A stretch of DNA of 64,000 bases from Desulfobacterales bacterium (GTDB taxonomy: Bacteria; Desulfobacterota; Desulfobacteria; Desulfobacterales; Desulfosarcinaceae): NCBI GenBank assembly GCA_016218685.1, contig JACRDD010000033.1, forward strand, positions 1 through 64,000, in the 5' to 3' direction. Made by a program: the position numbers and the translations under genes. This document shows positions 1-9,216 of the stretch, piece by piece. Each line of letters begins with the position of its first letter. The first letter of the stretch is position 1. Below the pieces are notes generated by a model. It was not told the DNA's origin, searched no databases, and saw nothing but the letters and a program-made list of their open reading frames with translations.

Positions 1-6
1 AGATAC

Positions 7-1194
7 CGGTTCATCCCCACGCGTGTGGGGAAGTCCGAGATGAAAAGTATTCCACCCGATGGATTCACGGTTCATCCCCACGCGGGTGGGGAAGTCAAAA
101 TGCTGCGACTGCCAACTCTCAGGATTACCGGTTCATCCCCACGCGTGTGGGGAAGTCAGCCGCCATGGATGCCGTGTAAGCCTTTTTTGCGGTTCATCCC
201 CACGCGTGTGGGGAAGTCGATCGTCCCAGGGATCTGCCCGAATGACGGAACGGTTCATCCCCACGCGTGTGGGGAAGTCGGAAACACGCCGAATAGCCCC
301 CGAAAGTTCCCCGGTTCATCCCCACGCGTGTGGGGAAGTCAGATTTGCATAGCGCCCATTCCATAGTGCCCTCGGTTCATCCCCACGCGTGTGGGGAAGT
401 CCTGCTTGGCCAGCTTGTCGAGCACTCCCTGCACGGTTCATCCCCACGCGTGTGGGGAAGTCCGAGATATGGCAGCCAAGGGTTAAAATATACACGGTTC
501 ATCCCCACGCGTGTGGGGAAGTCTTGCCGATGGGGATCAGTTTATTGCGATGCACCGGTTCATCCCCACGCGTGTGGGGAAGTCTGCTTCGAGCGCTCTG
601 GTTTTAGGCCCGTTTACGGTTCATCCCCACGCGTGTGGGGAAGTCAGGAGCAGTGGACGCAATGAAAGATACAATTGCGGTTCATCCCCACGCGTGTGGG
701 GAAGTCGATTCCCCAGATGATGGGATCGCCCACCAGCCCGGTTCATCCCCACGCGTGTGGGGAAGTCATGTGGCTACCTCGCGTTCTCATAGATCTATCC
801 GGTTCATCCCCACGCGTGTGGGGAAGTCAGTTTTTGGCGTTTTTCAGGTAGTTGAACCAGCGGTTCATCCCCACGCGTGTGGGGAAGTCTGAATTGACCA
901 TCAAAAACCGAACACGTCCCTCGGTTCATCCCCACGCGTGTGGGGAAGTCTCACACGTACCCTTGGATGCAAATGGATATTGCGGTTCATCCCCACGCGT
1001 GTGGGGAAGTCGCCCGCACAATGAAAAAAGAAAAAGAGCAGGACGGTTCATCCCCACGCGTGTGGGGAAGTCTTTGTCGATCTCTCCGAGGATGGTTTCG
1101 ATTGCGGTTCATCCCCACGCGTGTGGGGAAGTCCCCACCTTTTTCTTTTTGGTGGGGTCTTTGCGCGGTTCATCCCCACGCGTGTGGGGAAGTC
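7..1194 (-). CRISPR. Type I-E CRISPR array, 20 visible repeats, truncated at window edge
   Basis: Twenty 29-bp repeats start at 7 and recur every 61 bp up to 1166 with no slip, giving 19 spacers of exactly 32 nt. On the + strand each repeat begins CGGTTCATCCCCACGCG and ends GGGGAAGTC. The inner CCCCAC/GTGGGG arms form the hairpin that Cas6e cleaves. Read on the minus strand the repeat matches the E. coli-type I-E repeat that ends in GATGAACCG, so the array is transcribed leftward, away from cas2, with the leader at the right. The repeat at 68-96 has one base change in the hairpin loop (GCGGGTGG for GCGTGTGG); all others look identical. Six bases precede the first repeat, so the old end of the array probably continues outside the window. 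No ORF inside the array is real. Confidence 0.99.
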
Positions 1195-1286
1195 TCTTCC
1201 TGGAATCCTATGAAATTATATCAGATTCCGGAAGGCTGATTTTCCACCGAAAAAATGGAGCGCCATTGTTGTCCTAAATCGATTTG
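1195..1286 (-). promoter_or_regulatory. CRISPR leader with extended -10 promoter
   Basis: This 92-bp AT-rich stretch separates the stop codon of cas2 from the leader-proximal repeat, the usual leader position in type I-E loci. On the minus strand it carries TGATATAAT, an extended -10 element (TATAAT at 1220-1215). It would start transcription near 1208, about 14 nt before the first repeat. No good -35 is visible at 17-18 bp. A TTGACA (1290-1285) overlaps the cas2 stop codon but has no partner at normal spacing. I could not identify a convincing IHF site, which the E. coli leader needs for spacer integration. Confidence 0.7.
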
Positions 1287-2540
<1,254 letters not shown>

Positions 2541-2544
<4 letters not shown>

Positions 2545-3590
2545 CCTTTTTTCACCACCTCCCAAACAGCGCCCCGGCCCTTGCCGGATACCTTGATAAG
2601 GCCTTCGGTTTTCATCTGCGCCATTACTTTTTTAATGAGTTGCCGGCTGGCCGTGGGGATATGACCTGCGACATCGGCAAACGTAAACGAGCCGATCTGC
2701 TCCGATATGGCATCGCGCACCAAATCGCTTTTGGGTGCCGCTGCGCTTTTCGATTGGAACTGTCGGCCGAATTGGGCGTACGCGCTTCGAAGTATGGAAA
2801 GAAAGAAGATCCACCAGGGCGTAATATCGTTTCGCCCCGCATGCCAGCCTTCGGAGCATTGTTCCAGGACCCGGTAATACTCTTCCTTGCGTTCCTCCAC
2901 CAACCTTTCAAGGCTCACGAACCGGCAGACATTGAATCCCGTTTGAGTCAAAAGAAAAGCGGTAACAAGTCTCGAAACCCTGCCGTTGCCGTCGCGAAAG
3001 GGATGAATGCACAACAAATCGAAGACGGCCGTGGCGATATTGAGCAGCTCAGCGTAATGCCGTGCTTCCTGAATGGATTCATACTCGGCGCAAAGCTTGT
3101 CCATGGAGAAGGGGGTCTCGGAGGCCGAGGCCGGTCTGAATCGAATCCGGCGCTCTCCGTTGGGCAGGATTTCGATGATCTCATTGTTTTTCTCCTTCCA
3201 ACGGCCCGCATCCCCTGACATGCCGCCCTGGGCCAAGGCGTGCAGCTTGAGCACCACCTCAGGAGAGAAGGCAACGTGTCTTTTTCGCGAGAAAATCCAA
3301 TCCAAAGCCTTGCGGTACCCAGCCAACTCCTGTTCGGAGCGGTCCCTGGGACGGGACGTGCCCATCACTACGGGCTTCAATCGATCCGCGGCAATGGTCA
3401 CCCCCTCGATGCGATTGGACGATTCAACACTCTGCACCACCGCCTGCAGCCGCAACGCCTCCAAAACCTCGGGCTGCTGCTGGGTCCACAACTCCTGCTT
3501 GCCGCTGGCCGCCATGCACTCGCCCAACAGCCAACCCACAGCCGGCGCCAGGTTCAAACGCCCAAAACGTTGTATCGTTAAATTAATCAT
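2541..3590 (-). CDS. Class II Fic family protein inside the cas operon
   Basis: A 349-residue Fic protein. The catalytic motif HPFRDGNGR at 196-204 is complete, including the histidine and the GNGR anion hole, followed by Arg207. An N-terminal helix carries the autoinhibitory motif SNRIEG (58-63), of the form [ST]xxxE[GN], which marks class II Fic proteins that clamp their own ATP site. The C-terminus (about 290-349) looks like a winged helix-turn-helix. Fic enzymes usually AMPylate a target; the target here is unknown. There is no Shine-Dalgarno sequence before the ATG at 3590, but an extended -10 ends 7 nt upstream. The gene lies 68 bp after the BRO gene and overlaps cas1. It may regulate or guard the adaptation genes, or be a passenger. 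Confidence 0.95.
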
Positions 3591-3658
3591 ATCGGTATAT
3601 TAGCACAAAAGATGGCCAATTAGTAGCCATTTATCAGCGCGGTAGCCAATTGCGCATC
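3591..3658 (-). promoter_or_regulatory. Internal promoter with tandem operator-like repeats before fic-cas1-cas2
   Basis: This is the only sizeable gap in the downstream half of the cas operon. On the minus strand it contains TGCTAATAT, an extended -10 (TAATAT at 3602-3597), which would place the transcription start at or next to the fic ATG, so the mRNA could be leaderless. Upstream are three related elements, read on the minus strand: AATTGGCTAC (3651-3642), AAATGGCTAC (3632-3623) and AATTGGCCA (3621-3613). The first two are 19 bp apart, about two helical turns. Such spacing suggests cooperative binding of a regulator, possibly the Fic winged-helix domain itself. Promoter and operator are inference from sequence only. 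Confidence 0.5.
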
Positions 3659-4492
3659 TCAACTTTTTTTTCTTGTCAGCCGCTTTTTACCTTCCGGCTC
3701 GATCAGATAATTCTCAGGCGTCACCACGCTTTTGCCGGTCTCCGCCTCCAGCTTTTTGCGAGCGTCACCCGAAATCCGCCCTCCCTTGTGGGCCGCGACT
3801 TTGTTCTCCGAGAATCCCCTTGCATCCTGCTCACGGGCAATTTCGGTGGTGGCCGCTTCGCCCAGCATGGAGAAGATCAACTCCAGATCGGTCATATGGT
3901 CGCGCAGGTTTTCTCTTTTCAATCCTTTGAGCTTTTTATACTCGCCCGGCGTCAATCCGAACGCCGCCTTGCTGATCTCCGAAGTTAAAATGGCGTATTC
4001 CGGCTCTCCATTCACGTCACGCTTCTTCCACTCCTCGGTCAGTTCGGCCCGGATGGCGATGCCCCGCATCAGCTTTTCGATCCATTCATCGGAATAGCCC
4101 TTGGCCTTGTAAATCTCCCGCGTGCGGCGACTGGCCAACTCCGGGTCCTCGATCTCCCGCACCCGTTCATAGCCCACCTTGGCCAGCCAGCGCTTGAACG
4201 GTTCGGCCTTGGGCGAGGGAATGGATTGAATGATTCGGAAAATGCCTTCGGTGTTGGCGCAATCCGTTTCCCGCAACTTTCCGTCCGGCGCAGGCAATTT
4301 CAACCCGTGACAAAACGTCACGGCTTCGTGGCTCTCCTGTTTCAATCGTTGTTTGAGCTTGCGCCAATACGCCCCGGCATCAAGGCTGTCGGTAAGTGCC
4401 CCACAAACATCCACTACCGAAAACCACGATTCGTTGTTGTGCAGTGTTCGCCGGATCTGTTTGTTCTTAAAAACTACAAGCTTGGTTTCCAT
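3659..4492 (-). CDS. BRO-N domain (phage antirepressor-like) protein
   Basis: A protein of about 277 residues. Its N-terminus (VVFKNKQIRRTLHNNESWF then SVVDVCGAL) is a BRO-N/antirepressor DNA-binding domain like those of phage and baculovirus BRO proteins. The C-terminal half (from about residue 110: YKAKGYSDEWIEKLMRGIAI and later lysine-rich segments) is shared by a chromosomal BRO subfamily of unknown function. A GTG at 4516 overlaps the cas5e stop as GTGA, but the ATG at 4492 with GAGAGG just upstream is the likelier start. The gene is co-oriented and contiguous with cas5e. BRO-N genes are phage-associated, so this may be acquired cargo, a regulator of the cas genes, or a functional partner of the adjacent Fic protein. 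Confidence 0.88.
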   Translation of the reverse strand: METKLVVFKNKQIRRTLHNNESWFSVVDVCGALTDSLDAGAYWRKLKQRLKQESHEAVTFCHGLKLPAPDGKLRETDCANTEGIFRIIQSIPSPKAEPFKRWLAKVGYERVREIEDPELASRRTREIYKAKGYSDEWIEKLMRGIAIRAELTEEWKKRDVNGEPEYAILTSEISKAAFGLTPGEYKKLKGLKRENLRDHMTDLELIFSMLGEAATTEIAREQDARGFSENKVAAHKGGRISGDARKKLEAETGKSVVTPENYLIEPEGKKRLTRKKS

Positions 4493-4512
4493 CTTGGCCT
4501 CTCGACTTACCT

Positions 4513-5196
4513 TCACTGATCTGGTGTTTTGGTTGCTTGGTAGGTTCGTACTCTTCTGGGTGAAAAGGATCTTCGTTCAGTCGCGAATGAGGCTGCGGCG
4601 TCTGGAAGGGAGTCCCTTCCCTCCGCGAAGTTTTCCACCTCTTCTTGTCGTGTGAATGCCTCAAGCGGAGTATCTCCGATAAGCAGACGAAAGCCCTCGT
4701 CTCGATTATTCTTCAGGCCGATGAATACCGGTGAAGATGGTATGCAGGATTTCCGACCTAACCAGATGCCCCATTTCGGGTCGACAAGAGCTGATGCGAT
4801 CTGGCTCATCAAAGTGGATTCTCCTTCAAGAACTACACCAAATGCGGAATCGGTCAGAAATTGGCGATGGGTAATGTGGCAATCTTTTGTCTTTCCATCG
4901 GCGGTTTTGGTGCTTTGCACGGTGTGATAATCAATTAACCGCCTGGGTTGCAGCTCCTTTTTATCTTTTATTTTAGGCATAGCAATGGAGGTCATTCTTG
5001 TCTCTTTAAATCTATCTAGAAATTCACGCTCTTGATGGCCGCCGCGGGGATAGCCTAAAGCGGCGCAACAAATACCTGCGGTGGCGCTTTTTGTCGGCAT
5101 TAAGCCGGTATTTCGGCGGTTGTATTGGCTATCGAACCCCCAGGATTGCAGCGGACCTTCGAATCTGATGGCTAACCACGATTTCTCAGATGACAT
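4513..5196 (-). CDS. cas5e: Cascade subunit Cas5e (CasD)
   Basis: Cas5 caps the 5-prime handle of the crRNA in the Cascade complex. The N-terminus (WLAIRFEGPLQSWGFDSQY) is the classical Cas5 RAMP strand followed by the PLQSWG motif, and the glycine-rich LGYPRGG follows. About 227 residues, the usual size. I start it at MSSEKSW (ATG 5196, with GGGATGG upstream), overlapping the end of cas7e by 11 nt. Its C-terminus RRVRTYQATKTPDQ is typical of the family. The stop overlaps a possible GTG start of the BRO gene, so the foreign cassette begins immediately after it. Confidence 0.95.
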   Translation of the reverse strand: MSSEKSWLAIRFEGPLQSWGFDSQYNRRNTGLMPTKSATAGICCAALGYPRGGHQEREFLDRFKETRMTSIAMPKIKDKKELQPRRLIDYHTVQSTKTADGKTKDCHITHRQFLTDSAFGVVLEGESTLMSQIASALVDPKWGIWLGRKSCIPSSPVFIGLKNNRDEGFRLLIGDTPLEAFTRQEEVENFAEGRDSLPDAAASFATERRSFSPRRVRTYQATKTPDQ

Positions 5197-6394
5197 GTTG
5201 CACCATCCCATCAAGAAGCTCATTCATATTTTTATCGGGGATTGCTTCTTCAAAAAGAGCCTCAATTTCCCAAGTGCTTTTTAGTTTTTCATATTCTGCC
5301 TTGAGAAGCTCAATAGATTTGGTGACGTAGCCTTGGGATGTGCGGACAGGATTCTCAAAGGCATTGATCAGTTGAACAGGGTGCCCCTTCTCGCGAACTA
5401 TTCCCAGGACGTAGACCGGCAGAGTGTTGCCGTTCATGGAGTTTTTACGCGCACCGGGAATGGCTTTGATGGTGGCCTCCAGAAAGGTGCGCACCACTTT
5501 TTGTCGCTCCGCCTGTGACATGCTTGCAAGGTGATCGTTGTCCGCCAGCATCTCAAGGTTGAGGGCTGCGAAACGATAATAAGTCGCCGAGTTAAACTCC
5601 AAGGTGCTGGTCATGCCGGCGCCGGATTCTTCCTTGGGTTGCAGATCGTCCACGGCGGCAAAAAAATCGATCTCATTGTCCACCTTATGCGTGGATAGTG
5701 CGTGCGAGAACATGGAGGCCGCCTCGATAGTCAAGGAGTGGTCGTTGGCAACCATACGACCGAACAGGGCAATATCAGCGGCATCTTTAAGCTGAACAGA
5801 CTTTATGGCATCCCTGATTGGCTTTGCGCCAAAAGCTTTCAATAATGCCTTGTTGTCCCTCTCTAATTCCTTTTCCAGCTTTTCGAGATCCTTTTGAGCA
5901 GCTTCTTTTTTTGCTTTATCTTCGATCTTTTTTAAAGCATCTTTCTTCGCGTCTATGGAAATGGACGAGTTCTTAACTTTTTCAGCGGCGACTTTAATTT
6001 CCATGGTGACAGCATTGGCAATCGCATCGTATTCCGCATCAGAGAAGAACATCAGTGTTTTAATCTTTTTGCAGCCGTCCACATCTATCTTAGAATCTAT
6101 TGTCTCCACAATTCCAGCAACCTGTTCCGCTATTATTGCAGCAATGTCTTTTACAGTATTTCTTTCTATTAGCCTTTTCACAAGCTCATGAACCATTCGT
6201 CTTGAACGGTTTCCTTTAAATACATTATTATCCGATCTCTTTGCCATTTCACGAATCGCCCGTTTCCATGACTGGCTCGATACCCGTGCGCGCTGCACGC
6301 CGCCAAAAACAGCGGTCTTGGGTGAATTGAGATCGTCCCGGTTGAGACATGCAACGGGCACGGATTGAATAATGTGTAGTTCCATGTGTTTCAT
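5186..6394 (-). CDS. cas7e: Cascade backbone subunit Cas7e (CasC/Cse4)
   Basis: Cas7e polymerises along the crRNA to form the Cascade backbone. The N-terminus LNRDDLNSPKTAVFGGVQRA followed by RVSSQSWKRA is the family signature, and IALFGRMVANDHS and LPVYVLGIVREKGHPVQLIN also match Cas7e. At 402 residues it is about 40 longer than E. coli Cas7e. Much of the extra length is a strongly charged, probably coiled-coil helix around residues 145-185, rich in Lys and Glu. AAGGAG stands 9 nt before the ATG at 6394, and the gene lies 28 nt after cas6e. Confidence 0.95.
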   Translation of the reverse strand: MKHMELHIIQSVPVACLNRDDLNSPKTAVFGGVQRARVSSQSWKRAIREMAKRSDNNVFKGNRSRRMVHELVKRLIERNTVKDIAAIIAEQVAGIVETIDSKIDVDGCKKIKTLMFFSDAEYDAIANAVTMEIKVAAEKVKNSSISIDAKKDALKKIEDKAKKEAAQKDLEKLEKELERDNKALLKAFGAKPIRDAIKSVQLKDAADIALFGRMVANDHSLTIEAASMFSHALSTHKVDNEIDFFAAVDDLQPKEESGAGMTSTLEFNSATYYRFAALNLEMLADNDHLASMSQAERQKVVRTFLEATIKAIPGARKNSMNGNTLPVYVLGIVREKGHPVQLINAFENPVRTSQGYVTKSIELLKAEYEKLKSTWEIEALFEEAIPDKNMNELLDGMVQHVI

Positions 6395-6422
6395 TTGGTC
6401 TTCTCCTTAGAATGAGTTTGTT

Positions 6423-7109
6423 CTATTTTATAGGCGCAAGCAGCAGCAAACCAAAGCCAAAACTCTTTGCGCTGCCAATACCGGTCTGGAATGTTTCCAT
6501 AAACCTAACCCTATCCGTTACTTCAAGCGTGCCGCGAAACTGGACACCGCCGTGATAGGCCGTGTGGTTGTTCTTTCGAAAATGGATTGCCTGCATGGGG
6601 CTGATTTCAAGAGGGCGGTCATCGAGGATGCGAAAGCCCCCAGGCACATCCTGCCCGGTGTCTTTATCCTTGCATCTTGCCTGGGCTTTATGAACGAGCC
6701 AAGCTCGAAGCTCATCTTGTTTGATCAAAGGAACGCGTTTGCCGCTTTTACGTTTTCCATCAGGGCGTAGCAAGGCTTCGCCGTTAGGCCCTCGTTGTAC
6801 CTGCGTTTTCACCGGATTGGCTTTCAGATCAAAGGCATAATAACGATAGGCGAGAAATGAAGGGGCAATCTCTTTGAGTTCAAATTGACTCTGAGGGCAC
6901 CATCCAGGCCGAATCGGGGGTCGTTGTGAAAGAATCCAAACACGGTAGGCGCCTTCGATGGGGTCGACGCGTGTTAGAAAATCACGTTGGGCATCGGGTT
7001 CGTTAGGGAAGCAATCCTGCCATATGCGCTGGTGCCAGGCATAGTTGTCCCAAATTCGTTCGTCGCGAATGGTTTCAGCATCAACCACAAACCGGGCAAG
7101 GCAATTCAT
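6423..7109 (-). CDS. cas6e: crRNA endoribonuclease Cas6e (CasE/Cse3)
   Basis: Cas6e cuts the pre-crRNA at the base of each repeat hairpin and stays bound to it. The 228-residue protein has the Cas6e start (WDNYAWHQRIWQDCFPNEPD), with a histidine in the position of the E. coli catalytic His26, and the closing segment GIGSAKSFGFGLLLLAPIK, the glycine-rich loop of RAMP nucleases. It overlaps cse2 as ATGA. In E. coli the gene follows cas5e; here it lies between cse2 and cas7e, so the order within the effector module is rearranged. Confidence 0.95.
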   Translation of the reverse strand: MNCLARFVVDAETIRDERIWDNYAWHQRIWQDCFPNEPDAQRDFLTRVDPIEGAYRVWILSQRPPIRPGWCPQSQFELKEIAPSFLAYRYYAFDLKANPVKTQVQRGPNGEALLRPDGKRKSGKRVPLIKQDELRAWLVHKAQARCKDKDTGQDVPGGFRILDDRPLEISPMQAIHFRKNNHTAYHGGVQFRGTLEVTDRVRFMETFQTGIGSAKSFGFGLLLLAPIK

Positions 7110-7597
7110 AAGCCCTCCTCTGTAGCCGGCCTAACGCCAGGTGTCCAGAAAGCCGCCGCCCATTCAGTTTTAGTCCGATCTCCCCAAAATCGCAGATCAT
7201 TGGCCAATTGTTCATAATTGATCAAGACGCCCTCCGTCTTGGCCCTGAGCACCATCCTTAAGACGCGCTGGTATAATTCGGGGCCTTTTTCAGCGGCCAG
7301 CAAATGCTGAAACCGTCGCTCCATTGGTGATATTTTGCTGTCCTTGCTCTGCTTTTCGCGATTGTTCAGCTCTATGGCCAGGCAGGTCACTCCAAAATTG
7401 CCGTTGGTCGTTTCTTCGGGATGGGTGGCAAAAAGTCCGGCCACATAGGCCGAAACATCATCGGTAATGAGCACCTCCAGCCGATTTAAAACCGGCCAAG
7501 CGCGATGCTTTTTACCTTCCACAAGGACGCACCGTAGGTTGGCCATCATCGCTCGGTCCTCCTTGTACTTTCTGAGTCGCTCAAGTAGTTGGCTCAT
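7106..7597 (-). CDS. cse2: Cascade small subunit Cse2 (CasB)
   Basis: Small alpha-helical Cascade subunit, present as a dimer, which stabilises the R-loop. The 163-residue length is usual for Cse2. The segments RFQHLLAAEKGPELYQRVLR and LINYEQLANDLRFWGD match the family. Both ends overlap neighbours as ATGA (cse1 before, cas6e after), so it is tightly coupled in the operon. Confidence 0.92.
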   Translation of the reverse strand: MSQLLERLRKYKEDRAMMANLRCVLVEGKKHRAWPVLNRLEVLITDDVSAYVAGLFATHPEETTNGNFGVTCLAIELNNREKQSKDSKISPMERRFQHLLAAEKGPELYQRVLRMVLRAKTEGVLINYEQLANDLRFWGDRTKTEWAAAFWTPGVRPATEEGL

Positions 7598-9216
7598 ACT
7601 TCGTCTTCCTCCTTTTCATCTGCCATATATGAACCCGCGCTGGATTCTCTTGATACCAGTTTCGACCATCCTTCGGAAAATGCCCGAATTTGGCGAGGCG
7701 TCTCTTGGCCGCAGGCGACTTTGTATGCTTTGCAAGCAGCGGAAAAAGTCATTCTGCGCCAGGAATCACGAGTTGGTATGGCATCGTTTGTTCCTATGGC
7801 CTCAATGTGCCGAAACAAAATTGGTAAATTTTTTTCAACCATGGTCCAGAATGAAGAAAACGCTGTTTCCGCCAACCTCATTTTCAGTGCAAATTGGTCC
7901 TTTGGTTGAGTCCTCCCAACACGTTGATTCCAATCCCCATCAATTGATGAGCGGTACTTTTCAATTGCCAAGCGCAACTTTTTTGAATAGTTCTCCGCCA
8001 CCAACACTTCAGCTTGGTAGATAGGCATGTTTTCACTAAAACTTGGGGTGATATGAAAAACTGATTCAACCGCGATATCCATTGAAGCTTGATCACGTGT
8101 CATTGCGCACACATGAAAATCGAATTCAGCTTCCCAAGGCGCATTTTCCATGGCCAACGGACCACCCAATCCAAAGGCCGAGCGTTTAACAAGCAAAGCG
8201 GACAGCTCCCTCCACAATGCCTTAAGCGGATCGATTTTCACAACCTTGCGTTCGACCAGCTCAATTCCATTTTTATCCTTTTTCTTGTTCAATCGCACAG
8301 CGGCCGTGGGTTCAGAAGCAAATCCATCCTTGAATGTGTCATACCTGAAGCCATTACAGCAGTACATTTGGTCTGAATTTTCAATAAGTCGAACCCATCG
8401 TGATATCGGAACAAGTCTTCCAATGTATGTCCTGGTGGCATTGACCACTTTGTCCGACGCCACTAATGGGGAATCAGGAAAGTATTCCCAGACGGGCTTC
8501 CCCAAGGGTAGATCGGAAATTGTTGTACTTTTCTTGTCAGTCTTGAAAGATTTATAGGTTCTATTGACAGCTTCGTGTGTCGGCATATTCAAATGAATGG
8601 TTTCCGCTAAAGAGCGCCCGCGAAATAAACAATGCGCCATGGACTGAGATAAGCATGGTGCATCTGGGTTTCCTACTTGCGATGTTTTGGTTTTCTCCCA
8701 TTGTGCCACCGGTGCACCGCCTCCAGACGAAAAATTAAGGAAAGTAAGCAGGTTTAACACCATGCGTTCAAGTTCTATCTTTCGATTTTTCATCAGACCA
8801 AAATGATCAAAAAGGGTGGAATTATTACCAGTTGCCAACTCAAAATCAAGGAGCGCGACAGGGGATGTCTTTGTCGATCTTTCATCATCTTTCGCCACGC
8901 CTTCGAGTTTTTTAATTTGCAGCCAAGGTTTTGTCTCGTGAAACAGTTCGAACGAATCTTTCCATTCCGTCAAATATTTCTCAGCACAGTCGGGAAGTCG
9001 CACCTGAACCTGACACCATTCTTCGTATTCCTTCGGCCCATCCAATGAAGCATGCGCCACGCAGAGGAATAACCGCATCAATGCAACCCGCTCATGTGGG
9101 CGCACAGTCAGATCAGAGAACTCTTTCCCTTCCGTAAAAATTTGCTTCAAGCTGACCAGTTTTCGAACTCCCGCAAGTGTGACCACCGGGATCCATGGAT
9201 CAAAGGCCACATTCAT
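7594..9216 (-). CDS. cse1: Cascade large subunit Cse1 (Cas8e/CasA)
   Basis: Cas8e recognises the PAM and recruits Cas3. The protein is 540 residues, close to the E. coli 502. The N-terminus FDPWIPVVTLAGVRKLVSL and the segments LLTFLNFSSGGGAP and SQSMAHCLFRG correspond to conserved Cse1 blocks, the latter where E. coli binds the non-target strand. It overlaps the cas3 stop as ATGA and has GGAGGG upstream. Confidence 0.94.
   Translation of the reverse strand: MNVAFDPWIPVVTLAGVRKLVSLKQIFTEGKEFSDLTVRPHERVALMRLFLCVAHASLDGPKEYEEWCQVQVRLPDCAEKYLTEWKDSFELFHETKPWLQIKKLEGVAKDDERSTKTSPVALLDFELATGNNSTLFDHFGLMKNRKIELERMVLNLLTFLNFSSGGGAPVAQWEKTKTSQVGNPDAPCLSQSMAHCLFRGRSLAETIHLNMPTHEAVNRTYKSFKTDKKSTTISDLPLGKPVWEYFPDSPLVASDKVVNATRTYIGRLVPISRWVRLIENSDQMYCCNGFRYDTFKDGFASEPTAAVRLNKKKDKNGIELVERKVVKIDPLKALWRELSALLVKRSAFGLGGPLAMENAPWEAEFDFHVCAMTRDQASMDIAVESVFHITPSFSENMPIYQAEVLVAENYSKKLRLAIEKYRSSIDGDWNQRVGRTQPKDQFALKMRLAETAFSSFWTMVEKNLPILFRHIEAIGTNDAIPTRDSWRRMTFSAACKAYKVACGQETPRQIRAFSEGWSKLVSRESSAGSYMADEKEEDEV

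Noticed and set aside
7-1194. Possible self-targeting spacers
   Set aside because: By eye, none of the 19 spacers matches elsewhere in this window; a full genome search would be needed to be sure.
25-1277. Several reading frames of 70-140 codons across the CRISPR array
   Set aside because: They repeat the same VHPHACGEV or SSPRVWGS unit because each 29-bp repeat is translated over and over; they are products of the array, not genes.
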